DNA of 64,000 nt from Scytonema sp. UIC 10036 (GTDB lineage: Bacteria > Cyanobacteriota > Cyanobacteriia > Cyanobacteriales > Nostocaceae): contig NZ_WJFC01000011.1 in the NCBI RefSeq assembly GCF_009725235.1, forward strand, positions 56,375 through 120,374, in the 5' to 3' direction. Positions 7,485 through 15,906 of this stretch are shown here, piece by piece. The position numbers and the translations under genes are program-made. Within the stretch, counting starts at the first letter, position 1, and each line of letters opens with the position of its first letter. The notes below the pieces were generated by a model. It worked only from the letters and a program-made list of their open reading frames with translations. It was not told the origin of the DNA and searched no databases.

Positions 7485-8606
7485 TTAAGGCGTCCCATCA
7501 AACTCCAATTCTTCTCGTTTGACATCAAATATACCTACTGGTTCGGCTGCACTGGGTATACGAGATGAACCTCCTGTACCGTAAATCAGTAGCTTCGCTT
7601 GAGTTTCCCTCTCTTCTACATCACCATTACCGTAATCAACTAAGATTTTAAAAGTTGTGGTTTTGGTGATGGTAGTCTCATACTCGTCACTCGGACGAAA
7701 TTCTCTTGCTATAGAATTTCCATCTTGATAAAGCTGAATGGCTAACGCCCCCGATGCTTTCCACCTAACACGCACTGGTTTAGAAGAATCAGTACTGGGC
7801 ATAATTTGGGCATTGAGTTCAATTTCTCGTGGTTTTGGCAGTTCCAAAATGCCCCGGCGATAAAGCACCATCCTGTCAGAAAATTCAATGGTGTCAGGTA
7901 GGGTAAACTTGCCATCATCAGTTTTAATATAAACCCGTTCTCCTATCTTCATATCCCAGCTTCCCAAGAGCAAACCTTGACGGATAGTATCTCGCAACTT
8001 TGACACTTCAACATCTAGGAGTATATTTAAACCGCGATCTTTAGCAAAAGCTTCTCGCAGCGCTTTTGTTGTCCAATGGTCTAAACCAGGTAACCACACT
8101 TTCTGCAAGATGTAAGCAGGTGCGTATGCTGGTGCATCTTCAGCACGAATTTTCTGACAATCTCTTAGCGCTTTTAAAATAACATCTTGCTGGTTATTCT
8201 TACCCTTCACTTCACTGGAATCTTGTGCTGGAAGTGTGTAGTGCATCAACTCTTTAGGCGCTTTAACTGGGTCATTAGCTGGGTAGAATAAGTGACGGTA
8301 GGCATTCGTTAAAGATATTCGTACTTTTAAATCAAAATCTCCTTTCCTCTGTTTGAGTTGTTGCTGCTGACTTTCTGATAAATCTTGCAAGCGGTTGGGA
8401 GAATTGAGGATATTTAGGATAGCCCGATATTCCCTCACATTATCGATCGCTCTGTCTAATTCTTGCTTATTAGCGACTAGGAATAACAAGCGATTTCTAA
8501 AAATCCGAAACTTTCCTGCTTCACCTGTGTTGTTAAAAATTCGCTCAATTATAGGTGGAGGACCTTCAGTTGTCGTGGAAATTGTTTGTTGCTTCTTGGA
8601 AATCAA
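7485..8606 (-). pseudogene. C-terminal part of a DUF499 (Swt1-like) ATPase
   Basis: A 373-residue frame that reads as the C-terminal third of DUF499 proteins, large predicted ATPases of anti-phage islands. Landmarks are PPPIIERIFNNTGEAGKFRI, FRNRLLFLVANKQELDRAID, VRISLTNAYRHLFYP and a C-terminal Ig-like region (PVRVRWKASGALAIQLY ... TTTFKILVDYGNG). The P-loop part expected upstream is missing. The frame begins at an ATG that falls in mid-domain, and the preceding 230 bases hold only broken coding scraps. The protein, if made, would lack ATPase motifs. Confidence 0.65.
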
Positions 8607-8834
8607 TTAAACATAAAGCGATCGCATCTGCAACATCATCCACATCTGTAGGTGACTCTGGCGCAGCCACAAGCTTAAAGAATTTATCAGCAAAGATAGT
8701 ATCGCGGCGGTTGCGTAACTCATCCTTGTGGCTGTCCTTGTAAGACCTTCTCCACTGAAGGAAGCACCAGCAGTTATACCTTCTTGTTGCCAGAAATGCC
8801 ACTTGTCAACAATTGATAAATCTGTCGCCGATAG
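8607..8834 (-). pseudogene. degraded coding scraps upstream of the DUF499 fragment
   Basis: Minus-strand frames here give short protein-like stretches, for example KDSHKDELRNRRDTIFADKF and VDDVADAIALCLIDFQEA, without a start or a continuous frame. One block near 8799-8818 (CACTTGTCAACAATTGATA) also occurs at 2741-2760. It looks like deletion-scarred defence-operon DNA. I cannot assign the original gene. Confidence 0.4.
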
Positions 8835-8930
8835 TTATTCTTGTCCCAATTGTAGTAGTGTCTCGAATATGGGATCGCCAAAAGTCATCAACCGCATTGA
8901 AGGTGTTTCATCAAATACGCTTGGATAAAA
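8835..8930 (-). pseudogene. helicase C-terminal scrap
   Basis: The minus strand reads FYPSVFDETPSMRLMTFGDP followed by IFETLLQLGQE and a stop at 8835-8837. This resembles the end of the SNF2-type helicase that belongs to the PLD-nuclease protein at 4686-5540 (motif RLMTFGDP before the terminal helix). It is cut on its upstream side exactly where the sequence ACAGGACTTACGCA begins. That string also occurs near 14697 and looks like an insertion-sequence end. Confidence 0.5.
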
Positions 8931-9054
8931 ACAGGACTTACGCAACTGGCACAATTGGTTTAGATGGTGCTTCACCAAATCTGCAATGTTAATCTAAGTA
9001 TTAATGCTTAAAAATTTCTGAAAAACCGGAAATGTAACAATTTGTAGAAATGTA

Positions 9055-9155
9055 TTTTACAGCAGTTTTCACCTAAATGAACCACACCGTTTATCAGGGT
9101 GCAATGCCTTGCGCCCCTACAACTGTGGTTGATTTACCTGAAAATGGCTGTAAAA
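9055..9155. mobile_element. MITE-like element, about 100 bp
   Basis: The segment is bounded by imperfect inverted repeats: TTTTACAGC(A)GTTTTCA at the left, and its reverse complement ending GGCTGTAAAA at the right. Matching CCACA/TGTGG blocks lie about 30 bases in from each end. The centre is a small palindrome (GGTGCAATGCCTTGCGCC). There is no coding capacity. It fits a non-autonomous transposable element. I could not find a clear target-site duplication. Confidence 0.6.
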
Positions 9156-9246
9156 GACCAACTTTGTTAGTCGTAAATATATTTTTCCTCTCCAAATAGT
9201 GAGAAAATAATCAATCTTATTTTAAGTGTTTATAACTTCATATGAA

Positions 9247-9360
9247 ATGAGCGCAAGTTACGACACAGCACAACTCATAGCTGCACTGACCAGACAGGAA
9301 GAATTGCTCAAACGCCTCCTAACCGTTTTGGACAACCCCTGCTCGAAATCTTGGACATAA
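9247..9360 (+). CDS. possible 37-residue protein
   Basis: A short frame beginning MSASYDTAQLIAALTRQEEL and ending LLTVLDNPCSKSWT. The first 28 residues look like a regular amphipathic helix (TRQEELLKRLL), as in the N-terminus of small cyanobacterial coiled-coil proteins. The last residues do not fit, so this may be a truncated copy. Evidence is composition only. Confidence 0.25.
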   Translation: MSASYDTAQLIAALTRQEELLKRLLTVLDNPCSKSWT

Positions 9361-9416
9361 AACGCTGAAAACGGCTTCTGGCAGGGCTTTTACCCTGCTG
9401 TATCGTTTGACACTGC

Positions 9417-9500
9417 TTAGTCTAAACTCCAGGCAATTAGGGTTTCCAGATTAGCGAGATATTCCTCAATGCTTGGTGGGTCTTCTGTTGTGTTGGTCAT
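9417..9500 (-). pseudogene. truncated duplicate of the neighbouring coiled-coil gene
   Basis: The minus strand reads MTNTTEDPPSIEEYLANLET and stops after 27 residues. Start context and first residues match the gene just upstream (MTNAGQPPTTEERLSRLETL at 9911), so this is a tandem duplicate whose body has been lost. Confidence 0.5.
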
Positions 9501-9566
9501 TTGTTATCCTTGTCCTTTTACTGAGGCGTACTGCTACCACCATTGCGATAAGCTTCGCTTAACGGC

Positions 9567-9911
9567 TTAAGCCGTATCGCGTAGATATTCCCAAATCCGC
9601 CGAATTTCGTTTTGAAAAGTTTGACGGTCCTGTGCTGCTTCGGCTGCTAGGCGATCGGTTCGTTCGCGAAAAGCTTGGCGGTCAATGGCGGCTTGCTGCC
9701 TGTCTTGGGCTGCTTGCTCTATCAAATTGTTGATATTGCGGTTGGTCTGTTCGCTTAGATTTCTGAGATTTTCGCTTAATTCCTGGATATTCGCTACCAG
9801 TACATCAATGTTGCCGTCATGTTCTAGAACTTTTTCGCCAACGTTGGCAAACAGAGTTTCTAAGCGGCTGAGTCGTTCCTCAGTGGTTGGCGGTTGTCCT
9901 GCGTTGGTCAT
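9567..9911 (-). CDS. small coiled-coil protein
   Basis: A 114-residue protein predicted to be almost entirely coiled coil. It has heptad-like spacing from ERLSRLETL through NIQELSENLRNLSEQTNRNI to the charged repeat region (AAQDRQQAAIDRQAFRERTD). Similar short proteins are common in filamentous cyanobacteria and have no known function. A ribbon-helix-helix fragment overlaps its start by 4 nt, and a truncated duplicate follows at 9417-9500. Confidence 0.6.
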   Translation of the reverse strand: MTNAGQPPTTEERLSRLETLFANVGEKVLEHDGNIDVLVANIQELSENLRNLSEQTNRNINNLIEQAAQDRQQAAIDRQAFRERTDRLAAEAAQDRQTFQNEIRRIWEYLRDTA

Positions 9912-10051
9912 TTGCTTTTGTCCTTAACTTTTTCTTGGCGTGAGGCGATCGCATACTCGACCAGTAACTTAACCATTTGGCTCATAGAGCGTTTTTCGTC
10001 TTTGGCGATCGCCTCAATTTCGTCATCAATAGGGTTTCTGCTAGCTTGACA
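9908..10051 (-). pseudogene. ribbon-helix-helix DNA-binding protein, 5'-truncated
   Basis: The last 47 codons read DDEIEAIAKDEKRSMSQMVK, then LLVEYAIASRQEK. This is the helix-turn-helix half of a CopG/Arc-type repressor. No start codon lies in the matching part: upstream the frame runs into the 3' end of the MDR oxidoreductase gene. The 5' end was therefore probably deleted, bringing the oxidoreductase next to it. Confidence 0.55.
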
Positions 10052-10052
10052 A

Positions 10053-11087
10053 CTAGAATGTAGGTTCCTCTGAAACTTTAACGACCAGTTTTCCCTTTTT
10101 ATTGCCATCAAACAGTTTTAGAATGGCTGATGGAGCATTTTCCAAGCCTTCGACAATTTCAACAGCATATTTAATTTTACCTTCGTTGAGCCATTGTCCA
10201 AGATCTCTTATAGCAGGAGACAATCGCGGATAATAATCGAGGATAATAAACCCTTCCAGACGCACTCGCTTCATTAAAATTTGGCTGAAATTATACGGAC
10301 CGGGAACAGGCTCTGTTGCATTGTAAGTTGAAATCAAACCGCATACAGGAATACGTGCATACAAATTAACTTTGGTTAAAACAGCATCTAAGATAGAACC
10401 GCCAACATTATCGAAATACACATCAATTCCATTAGGACACGATCGCGCAAGCGCTGTTTCCAAATCAGCCGTTTTGTAGTTAATAGCCTCATCAAAACCA
10501 AGCTCTTGTGTAAGCCACTGACATTTTTCATTCGAGCTGGTTATACCAACGACTCGGCAGCCCTTAATCTTAGCAATTTGTCCAGCAACGGAACCAACTG
10601 CACCTGAAGCTGCTGACACAACCACAGTTTCCCCTGCTTTGGGCTGTCCTATGTCTAAAAGCCCAAAATACGCCGTGTAACCGGTAGCTCCAAGCGGTCC
10701 GGTAAATGCAGTGAGTGGAGCAGGTAGAGGGTGGGGTAGTCGTCTGATTCCCAAACCACTGTTTCCAAGAGCAATAGTATAATCCTGCCAGCCAAGCACA
10801 CCAGTAACCAGATCCCCTTGTTGAAAATTAGGATTTTTAGACTCTTCAACCACACCTGTAACAACTCCGCGCATGACTTGCCCGATTTCTACGGGAGGCA
10901 TATACTGTGGCATATCGCTCATCCAAATGCGATTAGTAGGATCTAGCGAAAGATATATAGTACGTACTAGCACCTCACCATCACTAGGATTGGGAATTGG
11001 TTGTTCAAGGTACTCAAAATCACTTTCCTTGATATTGCCAACAGGACGAACTGCTAAGCGAAACTGTCGATTTATCCCTGTTTTCAT
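10053..11087 (-). CDS. NADP-dependent MDR-family oxidoreductase (PTGR/LTB4DH type)
   Basis: A 344-residue zinc-independent medium-chain dehydrogenase/reductase. It shows the nucleotide-binding AASGAVGSVAGQIAKIKGCR motif, GFDEAINYK, and the YFDNVGGSILDAVL core of the prostaglandin-reductase/curcumin-reductase group, which reduce activated double bonds with NADPH. I place the start at the ATG at 11085-11087, because an AGAGGA ribosome-binding site precedes it by 7 bases and the resulting length is standard; the open frame extends 37 codons further upstream without family similarity. It ends 1 nt before the truncated RHH gene, and a hydrolase gene lies upstream on the same strand. Confidence 0.88.
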   Translation of the reverse strand: MKTGINRQFRLAVRPVGNIKESDFEYLEQPIPNPSDGEVLVRTIYLSLDPTNRIWMSDMPQYMPPVEIGQVMRGVVTGVVEESKNPNFQQGDLVTGVLGWQDYTIALGNSGLGIRRLPHPLPAPLTAFTGPLGATGYTAYFGLLDIGQPKAGETVVVSAASGAVGSVAGQIAKIKGCRVVGITSSNEKCQWLTQELGFDEAINYKTADLETALARSCPNGIDVYFDNVGGSILDAVLTKVNLYARIPVCGLISTYNATEPVPGPYNFSQILMKRVRLEGFIILDYYPRLSPAIRDLGQWLNEGKIKYAVEIVEGLENAPSAILKLFDGNKKGKLVVKVSEEPTF

Positions 11088-11198
11088 GAGTTTATCCTCT
11101 GTGTAATCTCCAAGGTCTCCCATAAATAGTAGGGTATGTCGAATCACAAATGTTTTCGAGCGTTGGTTATGAAACGCCATCATGAAATAGGTATGCAC

Positions 11199-12887
11199 TT
11201 AGGTTTCGTTGGCTAGATTCAGTGGTAGTAAAATTTGCGATCGCGTCTCTCCCTCACAACTTACCATCAATGTAATAACTTCCGCCTCCATCCCCAATGA
11301 TGACCCATTACCGGGATTCAGAGCGTATGCGGGGAAACAAGCAGCACTCAAACTCAAGCGGAAGGAGTTCCCTCTGGCAATTCTGACACAGGTTGTCTGC
11401 AATTGAATTTTTCTTTTGGTAAAGTTGCTACCATCACAACGAAGATAGCCTTGAGTCACGTTGTATACCCGTCCGTCAGAATACACTTGTGACAGCACAG
11501 CACATAAATCGTAACTGGGTTTATCGGCACTACACCAAACTTCAACAATAATATCGCCAACCAAATACAAATCTTCTTCTAAAACTTCACTCGTATAAGT
11601 GAGAACATCGGAACGACAATCAATGTGCGATCGCTCAAAGGAACCTGCACTCATTGCTGCATGACCGCCAAGTGATGGAACCGGTCGCCAAGGGTCATGA
11701 ACTAGAATGTCAGAGGAATTTTGGATTTTGGATTTTAGATTTTGGATTTTAGACTTTGGATTTTGGATTTTGGATTTTGGATTTTGGATTGATTTTATAG
11801 TTCCGGAATCTTCTCGAATGCTACTGAGTCCCTGGCTTGACAAATAGTAAGTTTTATGGATTGCATCGGGAAAACTCTCAAACTTGCGCCAGCGATCGCT
11901 ACCCATTTCAAACAAGCAAACAGGCGGTTCCTCTAGCAATCCCGTATCTACACCTTTAAGGAATTGGTCAAACCACCGGACTTGCATTTCATCTACAGGG
12001 CTAGCTGCATCAATACCAAAATCAACAGCACCAACTTTGCGACCCCAAGGCAAATGTGCCCAAGGTCCCACTAGCAGTTGTTGGCGGTACTGACTCCGCG
12101 CTGCCATATCTTTATATAAATGCATCGTACCGCGCAAGTAAGTATCAAACCAGCCCCCAATATGGAACATGGGTAAATCGACATTTTGGAAGTAGGTTTT
12201 GGGTGAAAGTTTTTCCCAGTATTCATCGGGTTGGGAATGAGCCAACCAATCGTGATAAAACGAATCAGGGGCAAAATTCTGTAAAACTTCTGGAAGAGTG
12301 GGGTTGCGATCGTACAAAGGTAGATTGCGATAAGCAGCACGCAAAGCATGGTAGGCTTTTTCGTCCTTTCGCAAACGGGCTGTTTCCGTGGCTAGCTGAA
12401 TTGCCCAGGAGAGATTGCCTTCCAAGCAGAACGCTCCACCTTCATACGCCCAATCTGTATATAAATCGTAGCCAATCATTGCAGGGCAAATGGTTTTTAA
12501 CGCTTTTGGTTTGGTAGCAGCTGCATAGAGTTGCGTCATGCCTTGGTAGGAAAAACCATACATCCCGACTTCACCCTTACTCCCTGGTAATTTTGCCGCC
12601 CAGTTTACCGAGTCTTCTCCATCTTCTATTTCACGGGCAAATAGCTGAAATTCTCCTTCTGATGTCCCTCTTCCCCGTACATCCTGAATAACGACAATAT
12701 ACCCGCGAGCCGCATACCAAGTGGGATGGGCATAAACAACCGTGGATGCGATCGCTCTTCCATAAGGTTGTCGCATCAACAGTACGGGAAATTCTCCTTC
12801 TGCATCGGGACGGTATACGTCCGCATCAAGTCTTATGCCATCACGCATTAACACCGATGAAGTTTGTTTGGGAAGGACTTTAAACAT
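11199..12887 (-). CDS. CocE/NonD-family serine hydrolase with an internal STRR insertion
   Basis: A 562-residue X-Pro dipeptidyl-peptidase-like hydrolase. The N-terminal half is an alpha/beta hydrolase with the nucleophile elbow GMYGFSYQGMTQ (S113) and the early RMRDGIRLDADVYRP-type strand pair. The C-terminal third is the jelly-roll domain (DLCAVLSQVYSDGRVYN ... GNSFRLSLSAACFPAYALNP). Family members hydrolyse esters or peptides such as cocaine or X-Pro substrates; the substrate is unknown here. Residues about 365-392 are a translated heptanucleotide repeat giving a KIQNPKS period, inserted in frame between the two domains. It is followed by the MDR gene on the same strand. Confidence 0.87.
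   Translation of the reverse strand: MFKVLPKQTSSVLMRDGIRLDADVYRPDAEGEFPVLLMRQPYGRAIASTVVYAHPTWYAARGYIVVIQDVRGRGTSEGEFQLFAREIEDGEDSVNWAAKLPGSKGEVGMYGFSYQGMTQLYAAATKPKALKTICPAMIGYDLYTDWAYEGGAFCLEGNLSWAIQLATETARLRKDEKAYHALRAAYRNLPLYDRNPTLPEVLQNFAPDSFYHDWLAHSQPDEYWEKLSPKTYFQNVDLPMFHIGGWFDTYLRGTMHLYKDMAARSQYRQQLLVGPWAHLPWGRKVGAVDFGIDAASPVDEMQVRWFDQFLKGVDTGLLEEPPVCLFEMGSDRWRKFESFPDAIHKTYYLSSQGLSSIREDSGTIKSIQNPKSKIQNPKSKIQNLKSKIQNSSDILVHDPWRPVPSLGGHAAMSAGSFERSHIDCRSDVLTYTSEVLEEDLYLVGDIIVEVWCSADKPSYDLCAVLSQVYSDGRVYNVTQGYLRCDGSNFTKRKIQLQTTCVRIARGNSFRLSLSAACFPAYALNPGNGSSLGMEAEVITLMVSCEGETRSQILLPLNLANET
11713..11793. repeat. heptanucleotide STRR inside a coding sequence
   Basis: About eleven consecutive copies of TTTTGGA and variants (TTTTAGA, CTTTGGA) on the plus strand. 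The same heptamer family recurs near 32355-32390. Three units make 21 bases, so the array translates as a 7-residue repeat (KIQNPKS) and keeps the hydrolase frame open. Confidence 0.9.
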
Positions 12888-13320
12888 TTTGAATAGGAGA
12901 GTAGGTCAACCTATATCAGTTCAATACTGAGAAACTTAGTTTTGCAAAAGATACCAGGTTTTTCTGTTGCTATCATTTTACGTTACTCAGTGCCTCTACC
13001 AAATCATCGATCGCCTTTACCACAAATCCTCTACCAGAGGGATATTAATGCTTGCCACAACTTCTGCTTCTGAATAGATTAAATCCCGTAGCAAGTGATA
13101 CAAAATTTATTTTGAAAAAGCAATTTGATATACAGATTTCGGACAAATATTATGTTTTTTCTTCTCTTTTGCCCAAGCAATTTTTAAAAAGGTCGAACTG
13201 GTGAGAGTGAAACGACTGCCATATCGTCCTTAGCTCCATTCATATGACACATCACTGACATTATGTCCATCAAAGTTCATCAAACAATCGAGAAAATTTC
13301 TACAAGTTTATAACTTTAAC
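12888..13320. other. intergenic, divergent promoter region
   Basis: 433 bases between the CocE-like hydrolase (minus) and the DMT permease (plus). I see no open frame with protein-like content, no tRNA and no strong hairpin. The promoters of both genes must lie here. Several AT-rich tracts occur (around 13085-13170), but I cannot assign a -10/-35 pair with confidence. Confidence 0.5.
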
Positions 13321-14385
13321 ATGACACTATTAAATGACTGCGATCGATCTACACAAAAAGGCTTGCACACTCTTGGTGTCATCCTGCTAGTTGCCGCATC
13401 CTTAATCTGGGGAACAACATTTCCACTGATTAAAAATGCGATTGGTAGCCTTTCACCCTCTGCAATACTTGCAAGCCGCTTTGTTGTAGCTGCGGTGGTA
13501 TTAGCTCCGTACTTGGGCCGCCTGAATGCTCAATTAATCCGCGACGGATTTCTATTAGGACTGGTACTCTTCGCCTCCTTTGCTACCCAAACAATGGCAC
13601 TTGAGACGGTACACGCAAATCGAGCAGCATTTGTTAGTAGCCTGACCGTTGTGATAGTACCGCTTTTGGGTTTGGCGATCGGTCAGCGCGTACTGCTAAA
13701 AACTCTGTTAGCAGCGATCGTGGCCATCACTGGTATTGGAGTCATGTCATGGGAAAGCAGACAGTTCAGCATCGGCGATTTCTTGTTGTTCGGTAATGCT
13801 TTCATCTACGCCGTCTACATCCTGATTCTTGAAAAAGTTACACACCGCCATCCAACCCTTTCACTCACCGCCGTTCAAGTCTTAGTCATAGCAGTGCTTG
13901 GTATGCTTTGGGCAACACCCGAACTGGTTGGACAAATACACGCAATTCGTACAAACTTCAGTGCAGTTCTTTACCTAGGTCTAGTTGCCACTGCTGCCAC
14001 CGTCTTGATAGAGACAATGAGCCAGCGCTGGGTTTCCGCTCAAGAAGCAGCCCTATTTTACACACTCGATCCAGTGTTCTCAGCCGTTATCTCGTTTCTA
14101 CTACTTGGTGAGACACTTGGAGTTCGTGGTTTGGTTGGAGCAACTCTAGTTTTAGCCGCAATGGTATTAAGCCAAGGCGGAGGTAAGTACACACAGGACA
14201 ACACAGAAATCGCTACACTATCCATTCCCTTTGCATCCAGCGAGGACAACTCTCTCTTGTCACCGCTTACAGTCTCATCACATCCCGAAACACCTCAGTT
14301 AATTGAATTACAGAAAAATGGTAATTCTTTGCTCTCTCTTTCCTCTGCGTCCTCTGCGTCCTCTGCGGTTTATCAAAAAAATTAA
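13321..14385 (+). CDS. EamA/DMT-family membrane transporter
   Basis: A 354-residue inner-membrane protein with ten predicted helices in two EamA repeats. The first begins with the conserved AASLIWGTTFPLIKNAIGSL segment. The second repeat ends with ALFYTLDPVFSAVISFLLLG and GATLVLAAMVLSQGG. Drug/metabolite transporters export amino acids, metabolites or toxic compounds by proton antiport; the substrate cannot be told. The roughly 55-residue tail after the last helix is unusual. Its last residues (SSASSASSAV) are a translated 9-base repeat (TCCTCTGCG), so repeat DNA appears to have extended the C-terminus. Confidence 0.87.
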   Translation: MTLLNDCDRSTQKGLHTLGVILLVAASLIWGTTFPLIKNAIGSLSPSAILASRFVVAAVVLAPYLGRLNAQLIRDGFLLGLVLFASFATQTMALETVHANRAAFVSSLTVVIVPLLGLAIGQRVLLKTLLAAIVAITGIGVMSWESRQFSIGDFLLFGNAFIYAVYILILEKVTHRHPTLSLTAVQVLVIAVLGMLWATPELVGQIHAIRTNFSAVLYLGLVATAATVLIETMSQRWVSAQEAALFYTLDPVFSAVISFLLLGETLGVRGLVGATLVLAAMVLSQGGGKYTQDNTEIATLSIPFASSEDNSLLSPLTVSSHPETPQLIELQKNGNSLLSLSSASSASSAVYQKN

Positions 14386-14422
14386 TTCACTATCGCTCAG
14401 TGCGATCGCCTCAGGACTCTCA

Positions 14423-14650
14423 CTAAATATACTTCTCCACTCGACGTTCTTCTAGCATTGCTTCTACCTGTTCATCAGTCGGTGCTGGCTGGTCAGTTTT
14501 CAATAAACCTTTCATCTGCTTGATAATACGCGTCCGTTCAGGTTGTTGCCTTGAGGTATCTTGTAAGGATTCGACGAGCGCACGGATAAGCTCAAGGCGA
14601 TCGCTTACAGACAATTTACGAGCTTGCTCTTTAAGCTCTTGCAAGACCAT
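14423..14650 (-). CDS. small antitoxin-like protein
   Basis: About 75 residues from the ATG at 14648-14650: MVLQELKEQARKLSVSDRLE, a helix, then LIRALVESLQ, a linker and an acidic, arginine-rich tail. This layout is shared by small antitoxins and addiction-module proteins widespread in cyanobacteria. I chose this start because GGGAG lies upstream and the family begins here; an in-frame ATG seven codons earlier is possible. No intact toxin follows; a 30-codon scrap on the opposite strand (14786-14875) may be debris of another module. Confidence 0.5.
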   Translation of the reverse strand: MVLQELKEQARKLSVSDRLELIRALVESLQDTSRQQPERTRIIKQMKGLLKTDQPAPTDEQVEAMLEERRVEKYI

Positions 14651-14692
14651 AGGAGTGACTCCCACAAACATAAATATCTAAATTTTAGAAAC

Positions 14693-14705
14693 AAATCAGG
14701 ACTTA
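14693..14705. repeat. possible insertion-sequence end (CAGGACTTACGCA)
   Basis: The string TCAGGACTTACGCAA occurs here and, nearly identically, at 8931-8944, where it marks the truncation of a helicase scrap. Such strings are found at ends of cyanobacterial insertion sequences. No opposite end or transposase is visible nearby, so these would be solo ends or scars. Confidence 0.35.
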
Positions 14706-14785
14706 CGCAAACTCAAATTATTTTCCGGGTAGCAGAAAATTGGCAAAAAATGTCAAAATAATAAGACAGTGGCGAACCAATTGAA

Positions 14786-14875
14786 GTGAGCAAGGAGTGG
14801 TGGGACAACAAACGCGAGGAACTGATGCAGCGCAGTCGTGATATTCCCGCCATCCTGGAACAAGAAAAATCTTAA
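14786..14875 (+). pseudogene. 30-codon coding remnant
   Basis: A GTG-started frame reads VSKEWWDNKREELMQRSRDI and PAILEQEKS, then stops. It is strongly charged and helix-like and resembles the end of a small cytosolic protein rather than random sequence. It lies just downstream of the IS-end-like string. I do not recognise the source. Confidence 0.25.
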
Positions 14876-14897
14876 GCCTGTTGCAGGCAGGAAAAAT

Positions 14898-15512
14898 TTA
14901 CAAAGCTGAATCAAAAACTTGCTGTGCGGTGAGTTTGAGGTTAGGAAAGGTGGGAGAAATAATTAAATCATTACCTGTAAATTTGGTAACTTGGTACTCA
15001 TCTCCAACAAGTTGACATACTGAGAAAGTCGGCTGTTTCGGGTCTCCAATAAACTTTTTACCCCCTAGTGCTGCATAATCTGCAATCCAGAACTCAGGTA
15101 TACCCATTTCTTCGTAGTCTCCAAACTTGTCGTAGTAATCATCCCGCCAATTAGTACTAATAACTTCGACTACTAAGGGTACAGATACTGCTTGAGTAAC
15201 CGTTGACTGTTTTTCAAAAAGAGGTTCGTTGATGAGATTGTTAAGATTTAGTAACAATATATCGGGTGAGTAAGTAGACTCGGCGTCATGAGTTTTTACA
15301 AATGCAGTTTTAGGAATTCCGTAAGGTAAGTTGAGTCGGTCGAACTCCACAGTCAGTTTGCGTGATAAAAATGCGATAACTTTTTCATGAGCTCCAGTTG
15401 GCGGTGCCATCTCAACAATCACTTTTTTATGCAGCTCGTACTGTACCCCGTTGTTGGGATACCAGTCCATAAATTCCTCATGGGTTACTAATTTAGGTAT
15501 GGCTTGGGTCAT
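14898..15512 (-). CDS. Uma2-family (DUF820) endonuclease-like protein
   Basis: A 204-residue member of the same family as 1915-2577. It has the early LVTHEEFMDWYPNNGVQYEL segment, the glutamate-containing VIVEMAPPTGAHEKV, the SPDILLLN core and the VVEVISTNWRDDYYDKF motif with the conserved E and the following charged helix (EEMGIPEFWIADY). I place the start at the ATG at 15510-15512, because a near-perfect GGAGGTG ribosome-binding site lies 6 nt upstream; the longer frame adds 24 non-homologous residues. It follows the xisH-xisI pair on the same strand. Confidence 0.88.
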   Translation of the reverse strand: MTQAIPKLVTHEEFMDWYPNNGVQYELHKKVIVEMAPPTGAHEKVIAFLSRKLTVEFDRLNLPYGIPKTAFVKTHDAESTYSPDILLLNLNNLINEPLFEKQSTVTQAVSVPLVVEVISTNWRDDYYDKFGDYEEMGIPEFWIADYAALGGKKFIGDPKQPTFSVCQLVGDEYQVTKFTGNDLIISPTFPNLKLTAQQVFDSAL

Positions 15513-15570
15513 AGCTATCACCTCCACATATATTCGACTCTTAATTTTATCCACCATCAAAATTTGCTTT

Positions 15571-15906
15571 TTAACCCACTGCAAACCCAGTATATTGTCT
15601 CACTAAAGGTTCATGAAATGCTAAAACAATATCTGATTTCGGGACTCCTAACTTTACTAACTCATCAGCAATACCAATTTCTGTGCCATCATGGTGTATC
15701 CAAATTTTCTCACCTTTAATATCTAGATGCAAAACACAACCATACATGGGTCGTCGATTCTTCCATCCTGTATGAACAACTTGATAGCGATCGCGCTCAG
15801 TATCGAAAATCAGTTCAGTTTCAGCTTCTCCATCTAATGGGCTGAGACTGGCATAATCGCTTAATAGTTGTTTTATATAAGTGCGATAAAGTTCTAGTTT
15901 TTCCAT
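15571..15906 (-). CDS. xisI: XisI family protein (element excision controlling factor)
   Basis: A 111-residue protein matching XisI over its whole length: MEKLELYRTYIKQLLSDYAS, the FDTERDRYQVVHTGWKNRRP core, HLDIKGEKIWIHHDGTEIGI, and the end LVKLGVPKSDIVLAFHEPLV. XisH and XisI were described as factors needed with XisF for excision of the fdxN element in Anabaena; the many paralogues in cyanobacteria are of uncertain function, and a nuclease-partner or toxin-antitoxin role has been suspected. The start codon lies inside the last codons of the upstream xisH frame, the usual coupling. Confidence 0.9.
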   Translation of the reverse strand: MEKLELYRTYIKQLLSDYASLSPLDGEAETELIFDTERDRYQVVHTGWKNRRPMYGCVLHLDIKGEKIWIHHDGTEIGIADELVKLGVPKSDIVLAFHEPLVRQYTGFAVG

